NCBI GenBank assembly: GCA_032173965.1
Contig: CM063288.1
Location: 11,326,501-11,390,500, forward strand
Source of the DNA: Sitta carolinensis
Lineage: Eukaryota > Chordata > Aves > Passeriformes > Sittidae
Direction: 5' to 3'
Length of the DNA: 64,000 nt
Shown here: piece by piece, positions 14,401 to 25,500 of the stretch
Layout: the number at the start of each line of letters is the position of its first letter
How positions within the stretch are numbered: the first letter of the stretch is position 1
Notes under the pieces: model-generated
Told to the model about the DNA's origin: nothing
The model's database searches: none
What the model saw: only the letters and a program-made list of their open reading frames with translations
Position numbers and translations under genes: made by a program

Positions 14401-14492
14401 GTGGAAGGCGCAGCGCGGCTGCTTCTCGAAGCTCTCCCCCAGCTTCAGCACCCGTGCCTTGGGTCGTAGAGCGACGGGACCGCTCCGTTCAT
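2355..14492 (-). CDS. EAF2: ELL-associated factor 2, six coding exons
   Basis: EAF2 binds ELL-family RNA polymerase II elongation factors in the nucleus and stimulates elongation; it has been described as a growth suppressor. Coding exons on the minus strand are 14391-14492, 12029-12123, 11224-11360, 10331-10475, 6828-7092 (or 7094) and 2355-2401. The N-terminal ELL-binding region contains [20 protein letters not shown] and [14 protein letters not shown]. Exon 4 has a glutamine run and ends DDIER. Exon 5 encodes the serine/aspartate-rich activation region beginning [19 protein letters not shown]. The C-terminus is the family hallmark [14 protein letters not shown]. Exon 5 wording and the neighbour IQCB1 favour EAF2 over EAF1. 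Expected length is about 264 residues against about 260 in human. The frame fails in exon 1 and at the exon 5 acceptor, each by one missing base (see findings). Identity is secure; exact integrity is not. Confidence 0.95.
2513..2567 (+). mobile_element. CR1 LINE 3'-end fragment
   Basis: The stretch from GGGGCTGGACTAGATGATC through TATTCTATGA matches the extreme 3' end of avian CR1 elements, including the ATTCTATGA-type tail. Only about 55 bases are recognisable. It lies in EAF2 intron 5, opposite to the gene's direction. Confidence 0.75.
6828..7092 (-). CDS. EAF2: EAF2 coding exon 5, serine-rich activation region
   Basis: Encodes [19 protein letters not shown], a long Ser/Asp/Glu tract, and a tail ending [18 protein letters not shown]. 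The donor is GTAAGTAC. The intron ends in a tandem acceptor (TTTGCAGAG). Using the first AG (exon from 7094) gives an immediate stop from exon 4's phase. Using the second AG (exon from 7092) keeps frame but drops the conserved glutamate of ERELKAE. One missing G at the junction would explain this. Confidence 0.85.
8131..8187. repeat. Short imperfect tandem duplication, unit about 33 bp
   Basis: TATCAAAGGCCAGTCTAAAG at 8131 recurs at 8164 with one C/T change. It lies in EAF2 intron 4. On the minus strand it makes a short open frame repeat SFRLAFD, which I regard as chance. Confidence 0.7.
9000..9360 (+). mobile_element. Probable old CR1 LINE remnant
   Basis: The block resembles degraded CR1 3' sequence: AAGGAAAGATTGAACCAACTGG near 9038, then GGATGGACTAAATGACTTGA near 9323, which parallels the CR1 phrase GGACTAGATGATCT. 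No clear tail is left. It lies in EAF2 intron 4. Called by eye, so the limits are approximate. Confidence 0.45.
10331..10475 (-). CDS. EAF2: EAF2 coding exon 4
   Basis: Encodes [20 protein letters not shown] followed by a lysine- and proline-containing linker ending SSPMDDIER. 145 bases, phase 2 to phase 0, with acceptor TATATACAG and donor GTAAGC. Confidence 0.93.
11224..11360 (-). CDS. EAF2: EAF2 coding exon 3
   Basis: Encodes [36 protein letters not shown] and SSNITVKKT, very close to mammalian EAF2. 137 bases, phase 0 to phase 2, with acceptor TTAATAG and donor GTGGGTG. No frame problem is seen. Confidence 0.95.
12029..12123 (-). CDS. EAF2: EAF2 coding exon 2
   Basis: Encodes [18 protein letters not shown] through [14 protein letters not shown], part of the ELL-binding region. 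It enters in phase 1 from exon 1 and ends in phase 0. Acceptor TATTTAG and donor GTGAGTCG are canonical on the minus strand. Confidence 0.95.
12840..13220. other. CpG-rich block inside EAF2 intron 1
   Basis: A GC-rich, CpG-dense patch about 1.3 kb inside the gene from exon 1, flanked by AT-rich intron. It contains several CCCGCGGC- and GCAGCTGCGG-like stretches. I see no convincing exon. It could be an alternative EAF2 promoter, a first exon of a shorter transcript, or a GC-rich repeat remnant. Confidence 0.5.
14391..14492 (-). CDS. EAF2: EAF2 coding exon 1
   Basis: The start at 14492-14490 begins MNG, as in EAF1 and EAF2 of other vertebrates. The conserved part [10 protein letters not shown] to HTVR is one frame off, so the MNG frame stops at 14447-14445 after 15 codons. 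Its length of 102 is one short of the 103 needed for the exon 2 phase. The donor reads GTGAGTGC. An upstream ATG at 14553 is in frame with the conserved part but would give an unusual glycine-rich N-terminus. Confidence 0.85.
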
Positions 14493-14638
14493 CGCGGCAG
14501 CGCCTCACACCATGGCGGGCCCCGGGGCCGCCGCCGCCGCCCGCACCGAGCATCCCTCACACCGCCCGGGCCGGCGGGACCGGCCCACGCGGGCTCCGAT
14601 AGGCCGTGGCGGGCAGAGCCCCGCCTCCCCCGAGCGGG

Positions 14639-14643
14639 ATTGG
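14639..14643 (-). promoter_or_regulatory. Inverted CCAAT box
   Basis: ATTGG on the plus strand within GGGATTGGCC, that is CCAAT on the minus strand, about 150 bases upstream of the EAF2 start. NF-Y binding is inferred. Confidence 0.5.
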
Positions 14644-14710
14644 CCGGGGAGCGCGTCCCTCTGTAGATCTCCGCCAGTGGGGTGGCGGAGGCGCCGGCCC
14701 GCACGCGGAT

Positions 14711-14718
14711 ATGCAAAT
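14711..14718 (+). promoter_or_regulatory. Octamer motif ATGCAAAT
   Basis: A perfect POU/Oct octamer in the middle of the shared promoter, standing out as AT-rich within CpG-rich DNA. Function is inferred only. Confidence 0.5.
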
Positions 14719-15295
14719 GAACCCTCCTCCCGCAGGGGAGAGCGCTGGTTGGCGGAGAGCGGCCGCGACCACACAGCTGTGAGGGGAGGGGGGCGTGGGG
14801 GAGCCGTCGCGTTGGAGACGGCGGGATCGGCGTTTCAATCCCGCCTCCCTCCCCCCTCCCCCGCAGTCGGGGAGCCCCCGCGCGGCGGTGAGAGGGGCCG
14901 GGGGTGCGTGGGGGTCCCCTCAGAGCGCCCCGAGGGGGCCCCGCCGCCTGGGGCCTGCGCGGCACCGGCGCCGCCAGGGACAGTGGGGGCACCGGATGAC
15001 GCCGGTAGGAGAGGGCACCGCTCCCTCTGCCCTTTCCCCGGCCCTGGGTGAGGTGAGGTGAGGCGAGGCGAGGCCGCTCCCGCTGCCCGCCTGCTGGGGC
15101 CGCGCTCAGGCTGCCTGGCCCGAGGTGCGTCCTGCCGGCAGAGCCGGTCCGGCTGCCCGCGGCCTCAGGAGGGAGCCTGAGTGGGGCTCCCTCCATCTTT
15201 GTTTCCGTTCTCAGGGGGAATCCTGCGTCCCGAGGCTTTCAGCTGGTTGTGCAGGAGTTGGGATGAAGTAGTGGCGTGAGGACCCCGCGCCTTAA

Positions 15296-15303
15296 TATAA
15301 AAA
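15296..15303 (+). promoter_or_regulatory. IQCB1: TATA-like box upstream of IQCB1
   Basis: TATAAAAA lies 48 bases before the IQCB1 start codon. A TATA-directed start would fall near 15325, leaving a very short leader. Broad CpG-island initiation further upstream is equally possible. Confidence 0.45.
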
Positions 15304-15350
15304 GGAAAGAGCCCGGAATCGATGGTGGTGTGCGCCTCTGGCTGTTCGCT

Positions 15351-15444
15351 ATGGCAGCCACGGACCCCCAGGTCCTGGCCTTGGCTGCTCAGATCACTGA
15401 GAGCCGAGAACAGGACATCCCCCTGCTGCTGCTGAAGTTAAAGG
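15351..15444 (+). CDS. IQCB1: IQCB1 coding exon 1
   Basis: Encodes MAATDPQVLALAAQI to LLLLKLK, aligning with the human N-terminus. The donor G|GTAATT leaves phase 1. An out-of-frame ATG at 15322 overlaps this start. Confidence 0.92.
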
Positions 15445-18072
15445 GTAATTAATGCCTTTCCTAAAATAAAAGGATGATCTGATGAACTACGGCCAATCCT
15501 TCTCCTGTCTGCCTCCTTAAATACTGAAGGGTTTTCTGAAACTCTGTAAGGAAGGTTAATACAGCAGCTTTTCCTAGGAGTGGCATTTGACTTGGCAAAC
15601 ATAAGGAGGAGCTGAGGAGCAAATGGACGGAATTTTTTTCTGCCTTTCAGCTGTCGCCCTGATAATGTGGCCCCTTTCCCTGCTGATACAGGCTGGGATC
15701 TTACGCTTGGTCTAATCATTTCTCCCAGTGCTTTTTGGGCAGAGAACCTGGGTGGTTGTCAGTATTCAGTTTTTAAATCTTAACATAGAAACAAGATCAT
15801 GAGCTCCTGTGTGACTTCCCTGTTTTTCCTTCTGCTATACAGCCACTGCTCATAGGAATGGCTGAAACAAGTCAGGTCCTGTTCTAAACTGGGATGTAAT
15901 TATAAGGAAGCTATATGTTTCCCAGTGGTTGTGGTTTTATCTAGCCTAGGAAATTCATACAAATGGTTCATATCCCAGGTAATGTATGTTTTGCTACTAA
16001 ATATATATAGAGAAAATGGAAACCTAAGTTTAGCTATCCTTCCCAATTGTCATATAATCTTACAAATGAGTTGTAGCTGTAGCAGCAAAAATTGCTGACA
16101 AAATATTTAATGCTGTTGTTAGCACTTTTGCAATTACTTTAATCCTGGATCCTGGCTCTGTGTACCTATACTATTCTTACAGTTTAGGAAAAGCAAAAAA
16201 CCTTGCACATCAGAATTTTATGTTCCTCTTTGTCTCTCTCCTGCCTTCTTCACACAGGAATTTTAAGTACTCCTTCCTTAGGATGTGAAGAATCAAGTAA
16301 AATTAAGCAAGATATATATGATTATGGTCTTACTCAGTACTGCTTGCTGGTCCTTAAGCGAGACCACTCTCAGCTGCATGGAGCTTGGGCTACTGCTGCC
16401 CAGCTAGCAGAGATACTAAGGTAACAAAAAAAAGCAAAAAAACAGCTAAGAAGTTTTCTTCCAGTTTTCTTTCTGTCCTTTCATCTTGCCCTTTCTCTTT
16501 TCAAGCTGTAATACATTGGCTCCCATCCAGAACAAGGCTCGTTGTTCAGGAAAGGCCAGGGTTAAAGTGCAGGGAGCAGTCAAGAGCAGAGGGGTCAGGC
16601 ATAGCCTAATTGGTCCTGTTTAATTCATCTGCATTGTGCTTCGTTGAGCTGGGGGAACTGTATGGTGGGAACAGGGTTTGTGTTGGCTTTACCTTTTTTT
16701 GTGGACAGTACTCACAGTGCAACAGTTCTTACTCAGTAATTATATAATTTTGAACTGTAGTTATTTAAAATTGTTATTTTGTTGGCTTAGATTGAGTCTT
16801 GCAAAGATCTTCAGCCTGATTGACTTGCTGCTTGGTTTGACTGTATTTAAATATTTATTTAATATACCCATTTTAAGTATCTATTTACATTTTTAAATAT
16901 AATGGATGACACAGTTCATACAGACTAGATAACCTGTTAAATTGATATTGTGAGAATGGCATTGTATACAAGAAAACTTTAAACTCAATCCCCCAGTAAT
17001 CCAATCTAAATTTTAAATGTCAGGAAAAATAATACATTTTAAATTTTCCTCAAGTTGTACTTAGTTTTGGCTTAACTAGGGAGTAAAATTCTAAGGCATG
17101 AAGTAATTATGTGACCATCTCTTATTTATGCCGTATCTGCAGTCTGAATTTTTAATGAGAGAAATATCAGTAAGGGATGCAAGAGTTATCTCCAGAGTAG
17201 CATGATACTTAAATCATCCCCTGTAAGCTGTTTCAGTTGCTAAAATTTATTTTAGCTGTTAAAATGTCCTTTTGTAGCTAAATGAATCTCAGCATCATGC
17301 CCAGGATTTGTTTTCCAAGGGTTTTGCTAGACAGCTTTACATGTGTGCATTCCCAAAAAGCTAACATAGCCTACATAAGATATCAGAAAGCACAATTCAT
17401 GAAAAGTCAGGAAGACTCTTTTGTTGTACTGGTATCAGTGCCAAGTGCAGAACTGAAACAACTTACCAGTTGTAAAACATGCAGTTTCTTGTAAAAGGTC
17501 TTCCAGAAACAACCAATGTGTTGTGGTGACTAAAATAAGAGAGCTGAGATCTGAGGAACTGATTTCTAGCCCACGTGCCTTCCTCAGTTCGAGAAAAGTT
17601 GTAGACAGGCTTACTGAAGGTTTTGTGATATATTTCTTACACATATTTTCACTGCCTGAAAATACGGAATGTAGGCACCCCCTACATCATCAGGCTTCCT
17701 TTATCAGCTTTTTTACCTATCTTTCTATTTTGCCTTTTTTTTTTTCTTCTTTATGACCATCAAAAGCCCTTCCCTAGAATATGGAACAAGCCTGAACAGA
17801 TTCTACGAAGCCAAAGGAGAAAATGCTTTAGCTATGTTTTTAACTGAGAAATGCCATGATAAGTAGTAATATGGTCTCCAGCCTGTGAGTGGTTGCTCTT
17901 CCTTGGAGGCAGCCACCTTGAAGCCAGTCACAGCAGTGAGCTGTTGTTCAGGGGGGATTGTCCCATGCCACTGAAGCATTTCTCTGATGACGTGACATTC
18001 ATTCAAAGCTGTTCAAACAGACATTTGACTATTCAGGTTGATTTTTTTCCCCTTTTTTCTTTCTTTTTTTTT

Positions 18073-18104
<32 letters not shown>

Positions 18105-21100
18105 CAGTCATTGTTGTGTTGGGCTAGAGGTGAAAGAAGATCCTGAGGAATTTTACAAGAAGTTTCTTCCTTCAGCTATAGACAGCCTGCTGGTTTTGGG
18201 AAAACGCTTGCAAGCACGATTTATCCGAGCAATCAAGGTATTTAAGTTTCATAGTTAAAAGAGCAGAGAATGCCTGCAAACTTTCTGAGGTCATGTATTA
18301 GATAAGTAGGATATTATTCTAGGGACGTGGTATTATGAAAGTTTATTTTCCAGAAATTGCTGTAGTTTTTCTTATGCCTCCGAGCTCTGAAGCTGAAATC
18401 TGTCATTGTGCAGCATTTGGTCCATGTCTTATGCAAAGCCACTCTGTTCCCATGGGCCTGTTTAAATAGTTTGGCTGCTGCTTCACAAGTTTTGAAGGTA
18501 GAGGGAGGAGTGCAATTATAGGAAGGAATGAAGAATTAGAGCAGTATAAGAGGAATAAAAAAGCCCTACAAAAGACAGCATCCCAGTCACGGTAGTGTCT
18601 TAACTTTGCATATCATTAGTTCAGCCTTTGTAATGACTTAGTTTTCACTAATTTTATTTAGCTTTACAAAAAATGGTTTAGGAAGTCTTAAGATTTTAAA
18701 TCAGATTTGTTGAAGTTTGTTTTGTCATTCAATTTCTGCTGCATAATTGGCAGAAAAATTCTGAGAATGCTCACTGCTTCTGAACTTGCACATGGAGAAT
18801 GTCAAAGGCAGACTTCATGAATTTATAGATTTAAACACATTTTCCTCCTTTTTTTGCAGTGAAGAAGCATTTTGTTCAGTGAGGTTCCCACATGCTTCTG
18901 GAGTATTCTGAGATCTAGAATCAGAAGGAAAAATACCCCCAACAAACAAAATCCCACAAGTAACTCAAATAACCAACTTCGTGGATTCTGACAATTTCTC
19001 TTAATATCCCCATTTCTCCATACTATCTCATTTCTTGGCTCACTAGCTTCTTGCACTTAGCCAGTTTTCCTACAAAGTATTGTGATAGACACCACATACA
19101 ATCAATTCCCAGAAAACATCAGTGCAATAACAAAGTTTCTGTTAGTACAGTACTTGAGAAGTGCATTTAGTGCTTAAGAGGGAAGCTTCCTAAATGACAT
19201 CCCAGGAGACTCTTATCCACAATATGTAATTTCCCCCATACTTGCTTATTATGTCTCAGCCTACATGCTACTTGAGTCATGCTTGTGGGCAAAGATTTCT
19301 TTTGAATGAAAATGCAGTCTACATTATAATTAGTACTTTGGCTTTTAAACTTCATGGTCTCAGAGGTGACTGGGCACCCAGACTTGATGCTTGCTCAGTG
19401 GAATTTTGGAAATCCCACTGTACCAGTGGAGATTTGAAGTTTATTCTGCTCTCTTTTGCTTTTCGTACAAGTTTTTGAAGTCAAGGGTAGTAATGAAATA
19501 GCTTTCAGAAGCTGACATGTTGCCAAAACACAGAGCAAATAATATTACATCTTAACATATTGCTGTTATTTTGTATCTCTCCTTGTCAGTATGGACCAAA
19601 GTTAAACCTTAACTGAGGGCAGGGGCTCCATCAGGGATCTAGGAAAAGGTTTCATTTGTGGAGGTGCAATTAATGTGGGATATATGACCACGTGCTTTGT
19701 AACAACGTTTGTCAGCAGTGTGGTACTGTCAAAACCCTTTTGCAGTTCCTCACACCAAGATTCCAGACTTCCAGTAATCTGTGGCTCACACTTGGTATAC
19801 AGACTGGAATGTGCATCTCTATGTGCATTCACATTAAAACCTGAATTCCTACTGATGATAGGGGAGCACTGGAGCACCTCTGCAGTGAAGGAAGGCTGAG
19901 AGAAATGGGGTTGTTTGGCATGAAGAAGAGAAGTCTTTGAGGAGAACTTATATCACCTCCCAGTCCTTAAGGGGCTACAAGAAAGCTGGAGAGGAGCTCT
20001 TTATAAGGGCATGGAGTGACAGAATAAGGGGTGATGGCTTTACACTGAAAGAGGGAGGTTTAAATTAAGTATTGGGAAGAAATTCTGTGCTGTGGTAAAA
20101 TACTGGGACAGGCTGCCTGGAGAAGCTGTGGATTCTCCATCTGTGGAAGCATTCAAGGCCAGGCTCCATGAAACTCTGAGAAATCTGGCCTGCTGGAAGG
20201 TGTCCCTACCCATGGCAGTGGGGCTGGATCAAGATAGACATTAGGTCCTTTCCAACCCTACCATTCTTTGATTGATTCTATGTTTTTTTCCAGTCCAGTG
20301 CTATCACAGGCAAGCACATGATGTAGTCTGTATGGCAAACAGATCAAATTTCAGCTTTATAGTGGTTTGGTATTTGCTCACAGACCTCCAACTAGGAGTA
20401 GTTTCTGAAGCTTCACCATACCAGTTATCAGGAACCTTTTTAATTTTGATTGTGTCCTTGGCCACTTTGTACCTTTTTTATTTTCCCTCTCTTCTTTAAA
20501 GTAATACATTTCCCACTTAGTGCATTTAATCTGTGATGCTTATTTGCTGAGCTATTATTTGTCTTATCCCTCCTATGCTATCAAATATTTTTAAGGAGTA
20601 AACAAGATAACAAGATTTCTCTCTCCTTATTGTGATTTTTTTTCTAAATGTATGTTTTTTCAGTTTTTTGGGTTTTTTTTAGTATGTTCAGATCTTGATT
20701 GACATCTGATCTCAAATGTCTTGCAAGTTAGGGTTTGTTTTTTTTAATTAGTTCCTACAGTTTCACCAATCTCATTTGCAAATTTGGTGGAGTTTGGTCT
20801 CCAGATTCCTGAGGCATACAAACCTTCCCATGATATCAAGACGAATCTTCCTTAGTGAAGATCATACACATGTTTTTACCTACTTCTCTTTTGTTTAGGA
20901 TAAAGAAAAACAAGACTTTTTGCACTGGTTCCAAATAGTAGCTGATGCCATCTGCTGGCTGTTCGGTGGGCATATTCAACTAGCAGCATGTGGTAAGGGA
21001 AATGTCAACCCACAGAACACCTGAACATTCTTTCTGGCAACAAGTATCAAAATTCACTCTTAAACTAATCTCCGCCTTGTCTTCTAAATTGGAGTAGGCG

Positions 21101-22466
21101 GTAAAGCAGTCTCTTTAAGTAGTCAGCTCAACAGCAATATCTAAAATGGTAAATATCCGCTAAAGGGAAATACTCAAGATTTCCCCTTCTGCTCTTTCAG
21201 AGATAGATATTTAAACTGTCATCCTGTAATTTCTCTTTGTAAGTCTATACCTTTTAAAAATCATGTTTATTTTTTTTTCTAATAAGAGACAATTTACCTT
21301 TTCTTTTGTGTGACTAAAATATGCAGAAATTTGACCAGAGTACATTGCTAGCCCTGATGAGTAGATAGAATTGGAGAGAGATTCCTGAAGTTTTTGCCAT
21401 AACAGGAAATTCTACAAATATCTAACAAACTTCACTATATATTTCTGACCAAAATAAGCTTTCATTTAAACTGACATTAATCACAATAATTCTGAAAAGC
21501 AGAATTTGGTTTTATTTCTAGTATTGGACAAAAACATAAGGATCGTAACATGTGTAAATAAACCACACACGGTCAGAAAAATTACTGAATACATAGCCAG
21601 TGATACACTGGGATAAAAAAGATGGTGCTTTTAAATAATGTGGGGTAACAAACTGTCAAGGTTGAGATCCTTAACTTTATTGGATATTATTGCTCCAGTC
21701 TTAATTCCACTGTTGTTGTAAGAAAAAGGTACTATTTTAACATAAAGGGGTTTAAAGCTTTTGTTCCCTTGTGACATCAGTGCCTGAGGGATGTCCAAAG
21801 GCAGCAAAAACAGGTTTCAGGATGGTTTTTTTTGGAGGTTGAAGTAGTTTAGTTATCTCAGTAAGTTTCAGTATAAAATTATAAATGAGGGAGTTTGTTC
21901 CAGAAACAGTGTCTGGTTTACTATGGCTTATGATAAAATTTATTTGGTTTATGGTATTTTCAGGTCTGGTTCTGATTGCATGATTTCTTGTTTGCTTGTT
22001 TTTGGTTTTATTTGCAGTACTACAAAATGATCGCTTCCTGCAGTTGTTAATAACAGATGATGTTGAAACAGCAATTATAATGATGTCTGTGTTACACAAT
22101 ATTTTGAGGATCAATAGGTTAGTTTTCCTATAATTATTTTTCTTAATAATAAATATAAAAGGTAGCTCATTACTGCTTGGTAAAATAAAATCTTTCCACA
22201 TGCAAGCCTTGTTTTGTTTTATTGTGTGGGGTTTTTTTTCCCCTAGTCTTTGTAGCAGAAATTGAAAATATTAAAAAGCTGGAGTTTTAATCTTCTTAAA
22301 TTGAGGGAGTGGTAATTGGTTGATTGAAACAGTAGTACTGCCTGGATCAGATTCCTGGTCCAGATAGCTGGGCATCTTGGCTTGCTGTATATAGCTTGCT
22401 AACTAAAAATAAGTCACTGTTAAAAAGCTTATGTTTTTCAATTAACACTTCTGTTTTGTCCCACTC

Positions 22467-22504
<38 letters not shown>

Positions 22505-25500
22505 CTTTTTATTGTTTTTAAAGTTCTGTCTTCCTTGAAGTTGAAGAAGAGACCCTTCACTCGATTTTGGATGAACTTGTTTATAAGCTTTCCTCTACAA
22601 CCAATCCTGCTGTAGGAAGTGCTGCCACAAAACTGCTGTTGTTAGTGGCGAAATTGTGCAAACAGCTTGTGCAGTTATTCACTACTCGCTACAAAGGTTT
22701 GTAAACATGTGTAGGATCAATTACTGAGCCTCGTCTTACATTCCCTGTGAAAATAAAGATAGGAGTTTCCCATTGTGGTTCAATAACTCTCCAGTACAGG
22801 TGGAAACTGCAGTGCCATGTTGCTTTGTGGGTTTTTTTCCCTTCTATTTATTTTCATTGTAGTTTAAGTACTGCACCTCTTTCTGTTTCCTAGTTTTATT
22901 GTCTTCTGTGTACTGAGCACTCTGCATGTGGCAACTTGTCTTTTAAAGCTGTTTGTCACTTCCAGCCTGATGGGCTTTTACTTCTTTCTGTTTCCCTGTG
23001 CAGGTTGGTTATTGAGGGATCCACTGGCAGGGTGCCTGTACTGCCACAGTCAGAGAGCCCAGTGTCACATCTGCCACAGTACTAAGGCTCACTAATGCAG
23101 AGCATGAAAGTTTTGCTTAGAGTGAACTGCTGATCCTGGCTGTTGCAGGTCTGCTCATCTGATAGAGGGCTGTTTAGTTATCCAGGAGCTGACTGTCTTT
23201 TCATAGCCAAATTGGAATGAACTCTTTCCAAGAATTGATGAAATTAGTTTATTGTTTTGTCTTGATGCCATCAGATGATGAGGCTGAGTAGGTGTATAAT
23301 TTTTTCTATGTTATTCATTCTTTAATGAGGTATCCCATTTAATGTTTCTGTCTCTAGCCTAGCAGGAAGCTCGAGGAAACCCCTTTGTACTCTGTCAGGC
23401 CCATGGAGACTAAGGAACAGACAGAGTGTTTGCCATGTCTCTTGTGTTCTGGATGTTGTTGTTGGTCAAAACTACTTGTGAGCAGCCTCAGTCCTTTGAG
23501 GACAAGGGCAGTAAAAGAGGGAATGCAAGGCAAAAATGTCCAATTCCCATTTTTTGTACTTGTGCTGACTACTTACTATACGGTACCAGCCAGATAAATT
23601 TCTGGACCAGATTAACAGTTTTTTCCTTTTGCCTACAGAATTGAGAGGAGGGATTCCTTGTAGTATGGAATTAAGGATAGCGTATCTAAGGCTGGTATCA
23701 CATTGCAGATTCTCGGGAAGCTGCCATGATGGTCTGATCATCCCAGTTGTGGAATGCTGGTTTTTCTGAAGAGGTGCAGATCTCCATCAAAGGATGCTTT
23801 ATTTTGCTCTAGAATCACAGTATGCCCCAGTCATTTAGAAACTCTTCATCTTTTTCCTGTACATGTTTCCTCTTTCCACTAAGAAAAGAAAAAAAAAATT
23901 GCTTTTTTTCTCTACTTTTTTTTTTTTTTTTTAAGTTAGAATCCTTCTGTTAGTTTTAACTCAGGCTTTGGAATCCTTTAGAGACTTTGAGGAACAAAAG
24001 CAACAAAGAAAGCATTACAGCATTTCTACCATCTGGCCATCTCACTGAAGTCCCTTGGCTTCACAGTGGCTCAGAGCTGTTGGCAGTGTGAGGTGCTTTG
24101 GTGTGAGCTTTGCCAGCGAGGGCAGCCTGCTGGAGGTGAGGGCATCTGCATGACCAGTACAGTCCCTATTTTCCTGGAGGTTTCCTGGAGGGCCTGGCCT
24201 TTTGTCCTGCAGGGATTGACACATCCATGAGGCACATTGGAGGTACTCCCTGTCAGTAGCCAAAAGGTGCATATGGTCTGTACAGAGACTGGCAAGTGGT
24301 TGTGTCAGACCCGCAGCACTTCTGTGAGGGAGCTCTCTTGTGTAGCCTGGCTCCCTGCTTTTGCACCCTTTGGCCACCCTCTGACTCCATTTAGAGTCCT
24401 GCCTGTCTCTCTCTTGAAGTGTTTCACTGTCACTGTTTTTATAAAATGGTGCACGTGGTGCCACAGAGGTGCCCCTTCTGTGTGCTCCAGATCCTGTAAG
24501 TATACGTGAGTGTTAGAGTTGCTCAGTATATGAATATGCTTATAGATGACAATTTGAAGATGGAAAAGTTACCTGAATCTGCAGCTCTTCAGGAGGCAAA
24601 CACATAAATGCTTCGTGCCCTCCTTCCTCTTCCCTCCAACTCCCTGCAGAGCCCTTAGGCTCTGGTATTTGTCTGGTACAAACATTCCAGCACACATTAC
24701 TGTCTACTTGCATAGGGAGTGTGTGTGTGTGCTGTGAGGGGAGCACAAGGGTGCTTTTTAGCTGCTGCAAACCCAAAAATCTCTTTTGTCTCATGGATTG
24801 GTTGCACATGCACTCACAGTTAAACTATGCTGTGCAAATAAGATATCAAACAATTTCAGTTAGAAATAAATAAATTTTATTATGAAAAATATAAAGAGTG
24901 TTAACAACACCCAGCAAGCACTTGTGTGGTGCTTTGAATTCTTTAGCACCTTACAGTGACTTACTGATAAGACACTAAAAGTACATCAGTAATTTAACTG
25001 TCAGTGATATAAACACAATACTGGCTCAAACATACAAAATCTGGATAATACTTCTCTGTGAATAGTTGGAGCACCAGATACTCTTTGATAAGATTATGCA
25101 TTGACACACAAAGATGGCTGATGGTTCCTTTGCACATGGAATCAGATTTGATTTGTTGATTCACAGTTTGAAAGCCTGAAAACAAAAATTCACGTTAGTG
25201 AATTAGCTTCTTCTCCTTCCCTTAGGATTAAAAGGACTTTTAAGTAAACAGTGGACTGGCAAAGGATTTGACAGGGAAGTCAATCAACTCTTGGACCTGC
25301 TGTATTTGGAACAATCTAGTGGAAAAGGAGGAATGCAGGTGATGAAGTTTAATGTGACTTTCAGATGTGAAATCCTAATTACATGTGATTTGTTTATGCT
25401 TAGAATGGATTAATATATCACTTTGTAAACACTTTTCAAAACCTGTGTTATTATTTCACTATGTTAATTTTTTAATTGCCTTTTTGAATTTATTTTATTG

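Larger units (their letters stand above)
14280..15270. promoter_or_regulatory. Bidirectional CpG-island promoter of EAF2 and IQCB1
   Basis: The two start codons face away from each other, 858 bases apart, across a strongly CpG-rich block. GC-rich segments and GC boxes cover most of it. Near the EAF2 side lies an inverted CCAAT box (ATTGG, 14639-14643), a typical NF-Y site. An octamer ATGCAAAT sits at 14711-14718. A TATA-like box serves the IQCB1 side (15296-15303). The same head-to-head arrangement is known in mammals. Promoter activity is inferred from composition and gene layout. Confidence 0.85.

Noticed and set aside
14489..15196. Long open frames (up to 235 codons) on both strands within the promoter CpG island
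   Set aside because: GC-rich DNA has few stop codons; the translations are Pro/Arg/Gly/Ala-rich, overlap in several frames and have no homology I recognise.
24042..24464. 140-codon minus-strand open frame in IQCB1 intron 6
   Set aside because: No splice context, no recognisable domain, and it overlaps a plus-strand frame of similar quality.
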